NCBI GenBank assembly: GCA_020853975.1
Contig: JADYXW010000039.1
Location: forward strand, 1-61,753
DNA: 61,753 nt
Direction: 5' to 3'
From: Phycisphaerales bacterium
GTDB lineage: Bacteria; Planctomycetota; Phycisphaerae; Phycisphaerales; UBA1924
Positions 8,545-15,925 of the stretch are shown in pieces. How positions within the stretch are numbered: the stretch's first letter is position 1; each line of letters starts with the position of its first letter. Made by a program: the position numbers and the translations under genes. The notes under the pieces were generated by a model. It saw only the letters and a list, made by a program, of their open reading frames with translations, was not told where the DNA came from and did not search any database.

Positions 8545-8581
8545 ACGCGGGGTCCGGCAACGGGCCCCGCGTTCGCTTTTT
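8545..8581 (+). terminator. Rho-independent terminator of the Ala/Lys peptide transcript
   Basis: ACGCGGGGTCC, loop GGCAAC, GGGCCCCGCGT: an 11-bp stem with one G-U pair, followed by TCGCTTTTT. It is correctly oriented to end a plus-strand transcript that carries the two peptides and the hairpins at 8346 and 8504. Confidence 0.7.
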
Positions 8582-8634
8582 GCCGACGCAACCCCTTCGG
8601 AGGATCGCCCCGACGCGCGGGGCAACAATCCGGC

Positions 8635-9243
8635 ATGAGCACCCCCACCGACGACCTTTCAGACCTTCGGAGGCGCCTCTGGGGGGTGACCGAGGGCGTT
8701 CTGGCCTTTGGGGAGCTCGTCGAACCTGCCTCGGTGTTCATCGATCGGGCCAGCGGCATGCCGGTCTTGCCGGTCCCGCCCGCGATCGTCATCGCCGGGG
8801 ATGAAATCGCCCTGCTCGCGCCCGAGGAAGCAACCGACGCGCTCACGGTGGTCGGGGTGCCCGTCGAAGTTTCCCCTGACCGTCACGAGGCGTGCGACCG
8901 GCACATCGCCTGCTTCGGGAGGCCGAGGCATCCGCGCTGGGCCATGCTGCACGTCTCGATGATCAAGTGGCTGGATAAGGTCGCCGGACCGGAAGTGCTG
9001 GGGCCCGACCCGCTCAGAGAAGCCGAGGGCTCCCTGTGCCGGAGCCTGAATGCCGACCGGGCGGCGCTCGCGCGGGCCTGCCGGGCGCACGCGGGGGTGG
9101 AGATCGAGCATCCGACCGCCGTCGGGGTCGACCGCTTCGGGGTGCTGGTGCGGGCGCGGTTCGGTGCTGTTCGGCTGGACTTTGGCGGCGAGGCAAGCAC
9201 GCCTGACCTCGCCAAGCTGGCCCTGGAGGCACTGCTCTCATGA
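8635..9243 (+). CDS. DUF2470-domain protein (pyridoxamine oxidase-like / haem-oxygenase-like split barrel)
   Basis: The 202-residue protein has an N-terminal half with a split-barrel look and a C-terminal DUF2470-type half (SLNADRAALARAC ... VGVDRFGVLVRARFG). The family includes FMN- and haem-handling proteins of the HugZ type; the precise ligand cannot be read from the sequence. ATG 8635 (MSTPTDD) is preferred to the in-frame upstream extension at 8365, which crosses the terminator and is low-complexity. The upstream CAACAAT keeps the key A and T of a -10 box five bases before the ATG. The stop overlaps the next ATG (ATGA at 9240), so the two are coupled. Confidence 0.7.
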   Translation: MSTPTDDLSDLRRRLWGVTEGVLAFGELVEPASVFIDRASGMPVLPVPPAIVIAGDEIALLAPEEATDALTVVGVPVEVSPDRHEACDRHIACFGRPRHPRWAMLHVSMIKWLDKVAGPEVLGPDPLREAEGSLCRSLNADRAALARACRAHAGVEIEHPTAVGVDRFGVLVRARFGAVRLDFGGEASTPDLAKLALEALLS

Positions 9244-10538
9244 CCATGTCACGCGAGCCCGGATCGGGGTCACTCCGGACAGGGCTCCGCGAGTCGCACG
9301 CGCACGTCGCCATGCTGGGGCGAGAGCTCTGGGCCCTCGCGCTGCACGACTGCACGTCTCGCGAAGAGTTGCTTGACCGCATCGCGCGCGAGGCGGCTCG
9401 GAGGCGGGAGGCACGCGAGCCCGGATGGCTGATCGCCGCGGGCGTGCGTGTGGAAGCTTGGGGCGAGCCTCGCTGGCCCACGATGCGGGAGCTCGACCTC
9501 TGCTGCCCGGACCGCGCCTGCTTTGTGCGGGGCTTTGACTACCACTCATGCGCCGTGAACCGGCGGGCCTTTGAGCACGCGGGTCTGCACGACGCCTCGC
9601 CCAACCCACCGGGGGGGGTCATCTGCCGCGACGCCGACGCAGCACCCACCGGGCTCCTGCTGGAGGCGGCGTACGCCCGCGTGCGGGACGCGGTGCCCGA
9701 GCCCACGCGAGGCCAATGGAAGGAGATGCTCCGGCTGGGGCTCGCCACATTCGCCTCGCACGGGTTCTCGCAGGTGGACGACCTGCTGAGCCAGCCCTGG
9801 CTCGGCGCCGTGCTCGCCGAGTTGCACGACGCGGGCGAACTGCCCCTGAGAGTGAGGCTCTACGTGCCCTGGGAGCGCATCGGGGAGGAGGCCTCGGCGG
9901 CCCGCGAGTATTCGCGGCCCGGCTGGGTTGAGCTCGGTGGCGGCAAGGCATTCGCGGACGGAACACTGAACAGCCGCACCGCCTGGATGCTCGAGCCCTA
10001 TCGCGACCCATTGCCGGGCCAGCCCCTTGGCTCGGCGCTGATGCCCGAAACCGCCCTGAGGCGGGCGATGGAGGTGTGCTCGGAGGCCGGTGCCCGGCTC
10101 GCGGTGCACGCCATCGGGGACGGCGCCGTCCGGGCGGTGCTGAACGCGCGCGAGGCAACGCCGGGTGCCCGGGTGCGCATCGAGCACGCGGAGATCATCG
10201 ACGCCTCGGATGTGCCTCGCTTCGCGGCGCTGGGTGTCACGTGCAGCGTGCAGCCCTGCCACCTGCTGTACGACTCGGAGGTGCTGGGGCACCAGTTGCC
10301 CGCCCGCCTGCACAGGGTTCTGCCCCTTCGGGACCTGCTGAGCAGCGGGCTGGTCCCGGGCGAGGGCCTGGTCTTTGGCAGCGACGCTCCGATCGTGAGG
10401 CCCGACCCGGGCGACTCGGTCGTCGCCGCGACACTTCGGCGGAGGGCCGGGGTCCCGGCGACCTGCGCGGTCGCGCCCGACCAGGCGATCTCGGCGGAGG
10501 TCGCGTGGGCCTGCTTTGGGCCGACAACGCCCGCCTGA
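9240..10538 (+). CDS. Amidohydrolase 3 (YtcJ-like) family metal-dependent hydrolase
   Basis: This 432-residue protein is about 100 residues shorter than typical YtcJ-like enzymes because it lacks the N-terminal composite beta domain and begins almost at the metal site ESHAH. The other family landmarks are present: VHAIGDGAVRAVLNA, RIEHAEII and VFGSDAPIVRPDPGDSV. The substrate is unknown; the family hydrolyses N-acyl or formyl-type amides. It is translationally coupled to the DUF2470 gene, an unusual pairing. The missing beta domain normally helps place the first His residues, so activity is uncertain. Confidence 0.8.
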   Translation: MTMSREPGSGSLRTGLRESHAHVAMLGRELWALALHDCTSREELLDRIAREAARRREAREPGWLIAAGVRVEAWGEPRWPTMRELDLCCPDRACFVRGFDYHSCAVNRRAFEHAGLHDASPNPPGGVICRDADAAPTGLLLEAAYARVRDAVPEPTRGQWKEMLRLGLATFASHGFSQVDDLLSQPWLGAVLAELHDAGELPLRVRLYVPWERIGEEASAAREYSRPGWVELGGGKAFADGTLNSRTAWMLEPYRDPLPGQPLGSALMPETALRRAMEVCSEAGARLAVHAIGDGAVRAVLNAREATPGARVRIEHAEIIDASDVPRFAALGVTCSVQPCHLLYDSEVLGHQLPARLHRVLPLRDLLSSGLVPGEGLVFGSDAPIVRPDPGDSVVAATLRRRAGVPATCAVAPDQAISAEVAWACFGPTTPA

Positions 10539-10607
10539 GCCGGAGGGCTCCGCCGGGGGTGGCGGGCGGGGGTTGCGTACGATTGTGGACCCGCGGGAGC
10601 AATCTCC

Positions 10608-11576
10608 ATGAGGCAGGACATCAAGTACAACAACGTGATCGACAGCGACGAGGCCCGGGTTGCCCAGGCCGCCGCGGACGCGGCGCCGGAGATGCCCGCT
10701 TCGCAGATCAACGCGGACAAGTTCTACATCACGCAGCGCTACGACCTGTACACGCGCGAGGACCACGACGTGTGGAGGGACATGTTCGACCGCCGCTGGA
10801 CCGTCCTCGAGCAGCAGGTCAGCCGCATCTTCATCGAGGGCATGCGGATTCTGCGGCTGTCCCGCGACCGCCTGCCCCTGCTGGACGACTGGGTGGCGGA
10901 CAAGGACATTCAGATCGCTGGGGGAGTCAAGGTCGCCAAGGGGACCAAGCTGGAGGGGATCAACACCTTCCTGAAGCAGGCGAGCCAGTGGGCAAGCTAC
11001 GGCGTACCGGGGTACCTGCCAGCCAAGGCGTTCTTCGCGTGCCTGGCGCAGCGGGAGTTCCCGACGACGGTGCTCATCCGGCCCCGCGAGGTCATGGACT
11101 ATCTCCCCGAACCGGACATCTTTCACGATGTCTTCGGGCACGTGCCCCTGCACACGCTGAAGGTCTTCGCGGATTTCCTGCAGACGTACGGCAGGGCGGC
11201 GCTCCTCTGCGAGGACGAGGTGCACATCAAGCGACTGGCCAGGCTGTTCTGGTTTACCGTCGAGTTCGGGCTCATCCGCGAGGACGGGCAGATCAAGATT
11301 TATGGCAGCGGGCTGGTCTCCAGCCACGGCGAGTCGGCGTACGCCCTCACCGGCTCGTGGGAGCAGGCGGGTCGGTCCGCGCCGGATTGCCTGAAGCGCG
11401 ACGTGCCCGAGTATCGCCCGTTCGACCTCGACAGGGTGTGCGAGACGGACTTTGAGATCGACCACTACCAGCCCATCTACTACGTGCTGGAGAGCTTCGA
11501 GCAGCTCCGCGATGCCATGAACGAGTACGCGGAGCAGGTGATCGGCGAGGCCGGCATGGCCCGCGCGAGGGTCTAG
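10608..11576 (+). CDS. phhA: Phenylalanine 4-monooxygenase
   Basis: A pterin-dependent iron enzyme that converts phenylalanine to tyrosine in the cytoplasm. In the motif YLPEPDIFHDVFGHVPLHT the iron ligands are His173 and His178; Glu219 in FTVEFG is the third ligand. At 322 residues it is longer than most bacterial single-domain forms (about 260-300), with the extra length at the N-terminus; there is no ACT domain. A ribosome site (GCGGGAG) precedes the ATG, and TACGAT lies further upstream as a possible -10 box. No pterin-4a-carbinolamine dehydratase or hmgA neighbour is present. Confidence 0.92.
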   Translation: MRQDIKYNNVIDSDEARVAQAAADAAPEMPASQINADKFYITQRYDLYTREDHDVWRDMFDRRWTVLEQQVSRIFIEGMRILRLSRDRLPLLDDWVADKDIQIAGGVKVAKGTKLEGINTFLKQASQWASYGVPGYLPAKAFFACLAQREFPTTVLIRPREVMDYLPEPDIFHDVFGHVPLHTLKVFADFLQTYGRAALLCEDEVHIKRLARLFWFTVEFGLIREDGQIKIYGSGLVSSHGESAYALTGSWEQAGRSAPDCLKRDVPEYRPFDLDRVCETDFEIDHYQPIYYVLESFEQLRDAMNEYAEQVIGEAGMARARV

Positions 11577-11604
11577 GCCGCTTTCGACGCGCGGGGGCCC
11601 CCCG

Positions 11605-12798
11605 CTAGCTCTTGAAGACCGTCCCGATATCGAGCTTCAGCAGGCGGAGCGAGCTGAGCACCGCCGACACCACGCACACCATGAGCACCACCACGCCCGC
11701 GAAGAGCATGGTCCACGGGGTGAGGGCGTAGGGCATGGCCTCTTCGCTGATGAGAGAGCCCAGAAGGGCCGAGGCGCCCACGCCCAGGCCGAAGCCGGCA
11801 GCGCCCGAGGCCAGCGCCTGGGCCGCGACGATGCGCAGGATCATCGAGGTCGGGGCCCCGAGCGCCTTGAAGGTCACGTAGTACCGGGCGTTGTCGACCG
11901 TGAAGAGGTAGAGCAGCAGCGAACTGACGGAGACCCCCACCACCACCGCGATGACAATCATCATCGCGATGCGCGCCACCACGCCCGTCGTTCGGACGTA
12001 GTACCAGTACGTGTCGTCGGCGAACTCCGCGGAGGTCCGGGCCCGCAGGCCCGTCGCCGCCTCGATCGACCGGGCCACCGCCGCGGCGTCCTCGTCCGGC
12101 GCCGGGCTCGCAAGCACGAACGACATGAAGTTCCGCTGCCGGGGCGTGATCGTCTCTGCACGGCTGTACGTCGTGTACACCACGGCCCGGGCCAGGAACC
12201 GGGGCGTCAGCCTCGCCACACCCGCCACCACCATCCGGTGGTCGTTGGCGGTCATCTCGTCCCCGAGCACCATCTCCCGCGTGGGCACGTCGAGCCGGGG
12301 CGGGTTCCAGCCCGGCGCTCGGGGAGACGGCTCGTCCACGGTGCGGAGCGTGGATCGCGTCGCGGCATCGTCGACGATGACCGCGTCCGTGCCCCGCAGG
12401 GCGCTCAGGTCGCCCGCCGCAAGGTCCCGCGGGGCGCCGATCAGGGTCTCGTCGTCCACGCCGATGAGCAGCACAGGCTTGAACGCGCCGTGGGGCAGCC
12501 TGACGCGCATGCTTCCCGAGTAGAACGGCACGGCCCAGGCGACCCCGGTGACTCCACGCACCCGGTGCAGGGCGGTCGGGGGCAGACCCGCGGGCTCGTC
12601 GGCGTACTCCACCGCCGGGTCCATGACCCAGATGCCGGCCTCCGGGATGTCGCTCACGAGCGCGTAGCTGCGCCGCATCATGCCCGTGAACATCGACAGC
12701 ATGTGGCAGATGAGAAACGTGCAGAGCAGCACGCCCAGCACCACGCCCCACCAGCGTGCGGCCTGCCCCATCAGCATTCGCAGTCCGATGCGGATCAC
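11605..12798 (-). CDS. FtsX/MacB-like ABC transporter permease
   Basis: The 397-residue membrane protein has one N-terminal helix (about residues 12-32), a large external domain of about 230 residues, then three helices in the C-terminal part (near IAMMIVIAVVVGVSVSSLLLYLF, a second Ala/Gly-rich segment, and a last one ending in LLKLDIGTVFKS): the FtsX/DevC layout. GTG 12798 is chosen because TACGCT lies six bases upstream; the start at 12834 gives 12 further residues. No ATPase partner is adjacent, so it must pair with one encoded elsewhere. Confidence 0.8.
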   Translation of the reverse strand: MIRIGLRMLMGQAARWWGVVLGVLLCTFLICHMLSMFTGMMRRSYALVSDIPEAGIWVMDPAVEYADEPAGLPPTALHRVRGVTGVAWAVPFYSGSMRVRLPHGAFKPVLLIGVDDETLIGAPRDLAAGDLSALRGTDAVIVDDAATRSTLRTVDEPSPRAPGWNPPRLDVPTREMVLGDEMTANDHRMVVAGVARLTPRFLARAVVYTTYSRAETITPRQRNFMSFVLASPAPDEDAAAVARSIEAATGLRARTSAEFADDTYWYYVRTTGVVARIAMMIVIAVVVGVSVSSLLLYLFTVDNARYYVTFKALGAPTSMILRIVAAQALASGAAGFGLGVGASALLGSLISEEAMPYALTPWTMLFAGVVVLMVCVVSAVLSSLRLLKLDIGTVFKS

Positions 12799-12804
12799 TT
12801 CACG

Positions 12805-12810
12805 AGCGTA
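12805..12810 (-). promoter_or_regulatory. Predicted -10 box of leaderless permease transcript
   Basis: TACGCT on the minus strand, six bases before GTG 12798, with no ribosome site. It lies downstream of the lectin-gene terminator, so the permease would have its own promoter. Confidence 0.45.
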
Positions 12811-12851
12811 TCCGGAATGAAGGGTACGGTGCACGGGCGTGGCCTGGAACG

Positions 12852-12879
12852 AAAAACCCCCGGCGACAGTGCCGGGGGT
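12852..12879 (-). terminator. Rho-independent terminator of the lectin-dockerin gene
   Basis: On the minus strand ACCCCCGGC, a six-base loop, then GCCGGGGGT followed by TTTT. The stem is 9 bp and perfect. It separates the lectin gene from the permease gene. Confidence 0.8.
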
Positions 12880-12910
12880 CGGTGGGATGAGGCGTCAGGA
12901 GTGGGCGCGT

Positions 12911-14719
12911 TCAGGGGCAGCCGCCGCCGCCGATCGCGTTGATGAGTGCGGCGACGTCGTCCTGGTCGACGTTGCCATCCTGGTTGAAGTCTGGATCGAT
13001 GCCCGAGGGGTTGTCGCCGCCTCCAACGACGTTGATGAGGTAAAGGACGTCGTCCTGGTCGACGTTGCCGTCCTGGTTGAGGTCGGGGTCGCAGGTAGGG
13101 TTGACGGTGAAGAAGAACCCGCTGCCGACGCCGCTGCAGTCGTTGAACAGCCCGTAGTTCCAGAGGCCGGCGTGCTCCGGGCCGACGGAGAGGATGACGA
13201 GGGTGTCGGTATCGGAGCCGAGGATGTTGCCATCGTCGACGACCTGATCGCCGTTGAGGTACCACTGATAGGTGCGGGGCATGCTGCCCGAGCCGTCGAA
13301 GTGGAACTCCACGAGGTCGCCCGGGTTGGCGGATTGGTCGAAGATGAAGGTGAGCAGCTCGGTGTTGAGGCAGCCCAGGGAATGGCCGGAGCGCCAGTTG
13401 AGGATGTCCTGGCTGGCGGAGGCGGCCCCGGTGGCGCCTGTGAAGCCGACCCACGCGGCCTGTCCATCGCTCATGTCGGCGAAGTCAACCTCGGCCTGCG
13501 CGATGGGTACGCCGTCGACCGCGACGCGGAGGACCACGCCGTCGTATGCGATGACGGCGCGGTGCACCTGGTTGTCGTTGATGTCGAAGGGCAGCACGCC
13601 CAGACCGAGCGAGTCGGCATCGTCCCAACTGTTCTGGTCGGCGAAGCGGGTCTGGATGCTCACGTGGTCAGCTGGGGCTTCAAGACCGGAAAAGGAGAAG
13701 GTGTCGAACTCCACCGCGAGGCTGCGGGCGATGCCGGGAGGACCGTTGCCGGCGTAGCCAAGTCCCGAACCCCCACCGCCGAGAGCGTTGAAGCTCTGAT
13801 CCTGCACGACGAACGCGAAGCCGTCGGCCTGGCCATCAAGCCGGAACTCGAAGGTCGTGACCCAGGGCTCGACGACGATCTGCTTTTGCAGGTTCCAGGC
13901 TGCCCCGGCCTGGCCCGAGACGTTCTGCGTCAGCCGCAGGGCGCCGCCCGTGAAGAACGCGTCGCCCACCGGGAGCGCGTCGCTCACCGTCGAGAAGGTG
14001 TCCACGTTGATACCCAGCTCGCCGAAGGCCCAGTCGCTGATGATCTGGCGGCAGTACAGCCCGCCCGTGGCGCCGGTGAACCCGACGACGGCGCACCCCT
14101 CGGGCGACGCGATGCCCTGGGTGAAGTCGATGGGGTGAGAGAAGAGCTGCTGGCCATCGACCCAGACCGTGAGGTTGGTCTCGTCGTACACCAGCCGCGC
14201 ACGGTGGGGCTGGTTGTCGTTGAGGTCAAAGGGCAGGACGGCAGCAACAAGCGAGGACCCGTCGCCGGAGCTGTTGGGCCCCGCGAAGTTCGACTGCACG
14301 CTCACGTGGTCGTCGGGGATCTCCGGCCCGAACGCGAAGGTGTCGAACTCGACGGCGAGGGACTGTTCCATGCCGTCGTAGCCAAGGCACGATCCGCCGC
14401 AGGTGCCGCCCTGCCAGGCGTCGAGGTTCTGGAGAACAAGGGCGAAGCCGTCGGACTGGCCATCGAGCCTGAAGGTGAACTCCATGAACCAGGCGTCGGT
14501 GAACTTCGGCTTGAAGGGGGCGAACCACGCGGCACCGACCTGATCGGGGGCGGCGGGGGTGAGCTGAAGCTCGTTGCCGATCACCTCCGCGGAACCGAAG
14601 AGGCGGACGTCGGGCCTGCCCGCAAACCCGGGAAACCCGAAGGCCCCCTCGTAGCACGTCTGAGCGAGGGCGGGCACGGCGAGCAGGAGCGAGGCAAGAG
14701 CGACGGGCTGGCGGATCAT
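12911..14719 (-). CDS. Secreted protein with two L-type lectin-like domains, an Ig-like domain and a dockerin-like tail
   Basis: 602 residues with a signal peptide ending near ALAQ. Two tandem domains of about 210 residues each carry the legume/L-type lectin pattern: FRLDGQ(S/A)DGFA near the start, then an LAVEFDTF strand, NDNQ(P/V)HRA, and a VGFTGATG loop. An Ig-like segment (YQWYLNGDQVVDDG) follows, then two EF-hand repeats ending GGGGCP. By family analogy it binds sugars outside the cell. The ribosome site GGAGGG precedes the ATG. The two lectin repeats have clearly diverged, so the duplication is not recent. Confidence 0.85.
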   Translation of the reverse strand: MIRQPVALASLLLAVPALAQTCYEGAFGFPGFAGRPDVRLFGSAEVIGNELQLTPAAPDQVGAAWFAPFKPKFTDAWFMEFTFRLDGQSDGFALVLQNLDAWQGGTCGGSCLGYDGMEQSLAVEFDTFAFGPEIPDDHVSVQSNFAGPNSSGDGSSLVAAVLPFDLNDNQPHRARLVYDETNLTVWVDGQQLFSHPIDFTQGIASPEGCAVVGFTGATGGLYCRQIISDWAFGELGINVDTFSTVSDALPVGDAFFTGGALRLTQNVSGQAGAAWNLQKQIVVEPWVTTFEFRLDGQADGFAFVVQDQSFNALGGGGSGLGYAGNGPPGIARSLAVEFDTFSFSGLEAPADHVSIQTRFADQNSWDDADSLGLGVLPFDINDNQVHRAVIAYDGVVLRVAVDGVPIAQAEVDFADMSDGQAAWVGFTGATGAASASQDILNWRSGHSLGCLNTELLTFIFDQSANPGDLVEFHFDGSGSMPRTYQWYLNGDQVVDDGNILGSDTDTLVILSVGPEHAGLWNYGLFNDCSGVGSGFFFTVNPTCDPDLNQDGNVDQDDVLYLINVVGGGDNPSGIDPDFNQDGNVDQDDVAALINAIGGGGCP

Positions 14720-14805
14720 GGGTCCCTCCGGGTGTGGTTCGTGACAGGAGCCCTAGCCGGCCCGGAGGGAGTTCTGACAGAAATTGCCGCGCGACCTGTC
14801 GCCCG

Positions 14806-15834
14806 CTAGGGGCACTCCCCGCCCGCGATGACGCCGATGAGGGCCGCGACGTCGTCCTGGTCGGCGTTGCCGTCGCGGTTGAAGTCGGGGTCGATGCCGG
14901 TGGGGTTGTCCCCGCCGCCGATGACCGAGACGAGGTACGCCACGTCGTCCTGGTCGGCGTTGCCGTCCTGGTTGGCGTCGGGGTCGCAGGGGAAGCCGAC
15001 GTAGCGGACGACGACAGCGGGCCCGGCCAGGAGTTCGAACCCCGGCGCGTCGACCGTGGAGAACTGGCCGCTGGGGAGGGAGGTGATGAGCGTGAAGGTC
15101 TGGCCGATGGAGGGCACAAAGCCCTGGGCGAGGCGGACACGGAACGTGCCCGCGCGGGCACTGGAGAAGGAGACCTGCAGTCGGTCGGCCTCACCGGAGA
15201 GGGAGCCGGCGACATCGAACTCCAGCACGCTGGAAGCGCCGAGGATGAGACGGTCGACCTGGAGCTCTCCGATGGCGCCCGGGCCCACTCCCGGCGCGAG
15301 CGTGCCCTGCATCGTGAGATCGCCCTGCACGGCGCCGCGCCCTTCAAGCCTCAGGCCGGAGGTCATCGTGACGGGGCGCCCGGATGCGCGGATGACGGCG
15401 AAGGGCAGCACGATCTGCGGGTGCGCGTTGAGCACGATGCGCCCCGTGCCCTCGAAGCGGAGGAACGAGGGACCGAACGCGTCGACCGCCGCGGGGTTGG
15501 CGAACGTCGCGTCGCCCACGCGGAGCAGCCCGTTGATCTGGTGCGTCGTGCCGAAGAGCTGCATTGTTTCGCCCGAGCGGAGGCCCACGGTCGCGTCCGG
15601 GTTGGTGAGCGAGAGCTGGGCGCAGGCCGCGGTGCCGACGTTGAATCCCACGGTATACGCACCGGGGAGCGAGACAGCGACATTCGTGATGGAGTTCGGG
15701 AGCGCGACGGGCGACCAGTTGGCTGGGGTGCACCAGCAGCCACCCGCGGGGTTGTTCCACACGAGGTTCTGAGCCGAGGCGGGCGCGGAGCAGGCCCCCA
15801 CAAGAGCCAGCAGGGCAGTGCGAAGGGTCATCAT
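14806..15834 (-). CDS. Secreted beta-helix/autotransporter-style protein with dockerin-like tail
   Basis: 342 residues from ATG 15834 (ATG 15831 is equally possible). The ribosome site GGGGAGG is eight bases upstream; a longer in-frame start at 15891 is rejected because it adds a non-signal leader. A signal peptide ends at ASAQ. The body (NLVWNNPAGGCWCTPANWSP onward) has the repeated strand pattern of autotransporter-type beta-helices, with the segment LTMQGTLAPGVGPG typical of such proteins. Two EF-hand repeats (NADQDDV twice) end in GGECP. Probably surface-associated; no enzymatic motif is visible. Confidence 0.8.
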   Translation of the reverse strand: MMTLRTALLALVGACSAPASAQNLVWNNPAGGCWCTPANWSPVALPNSITNVAVSLPGAYTVGFNVGTAACAQLSLTNPDATVGLRSGETMQLFGTTHQINGLLRVGDATFANPAAVDAFGPSFLRFEGTGRIVLNAHPQIVLPFAVIRASGRPVTMTSGLRLEGRGAVQGDLTMQGTLAPGVGPGAIGELQVDRLILGASSVLEFDVAGSLSGEADRLQVSFSSARAGTFRVRLAQGFVPSIGQTFTLITSLPSGQFSTVDAPGFELLAGPAVVVRYVGFPCDPDANQDGNADQDDVAYLVSVIGGGDNPTGIDPDFNRDGNADQDDVAALIGVIAGGECP

Positions 15835-15925
15835 GCACAGGCCTCCCCGTGGAACGGACGGGGATTGTCGCAGGAATCCGCGGGGATTCAAGCGGAAACT
15901 ACGCCGCTGCTCGGTTCAGGCCGTG

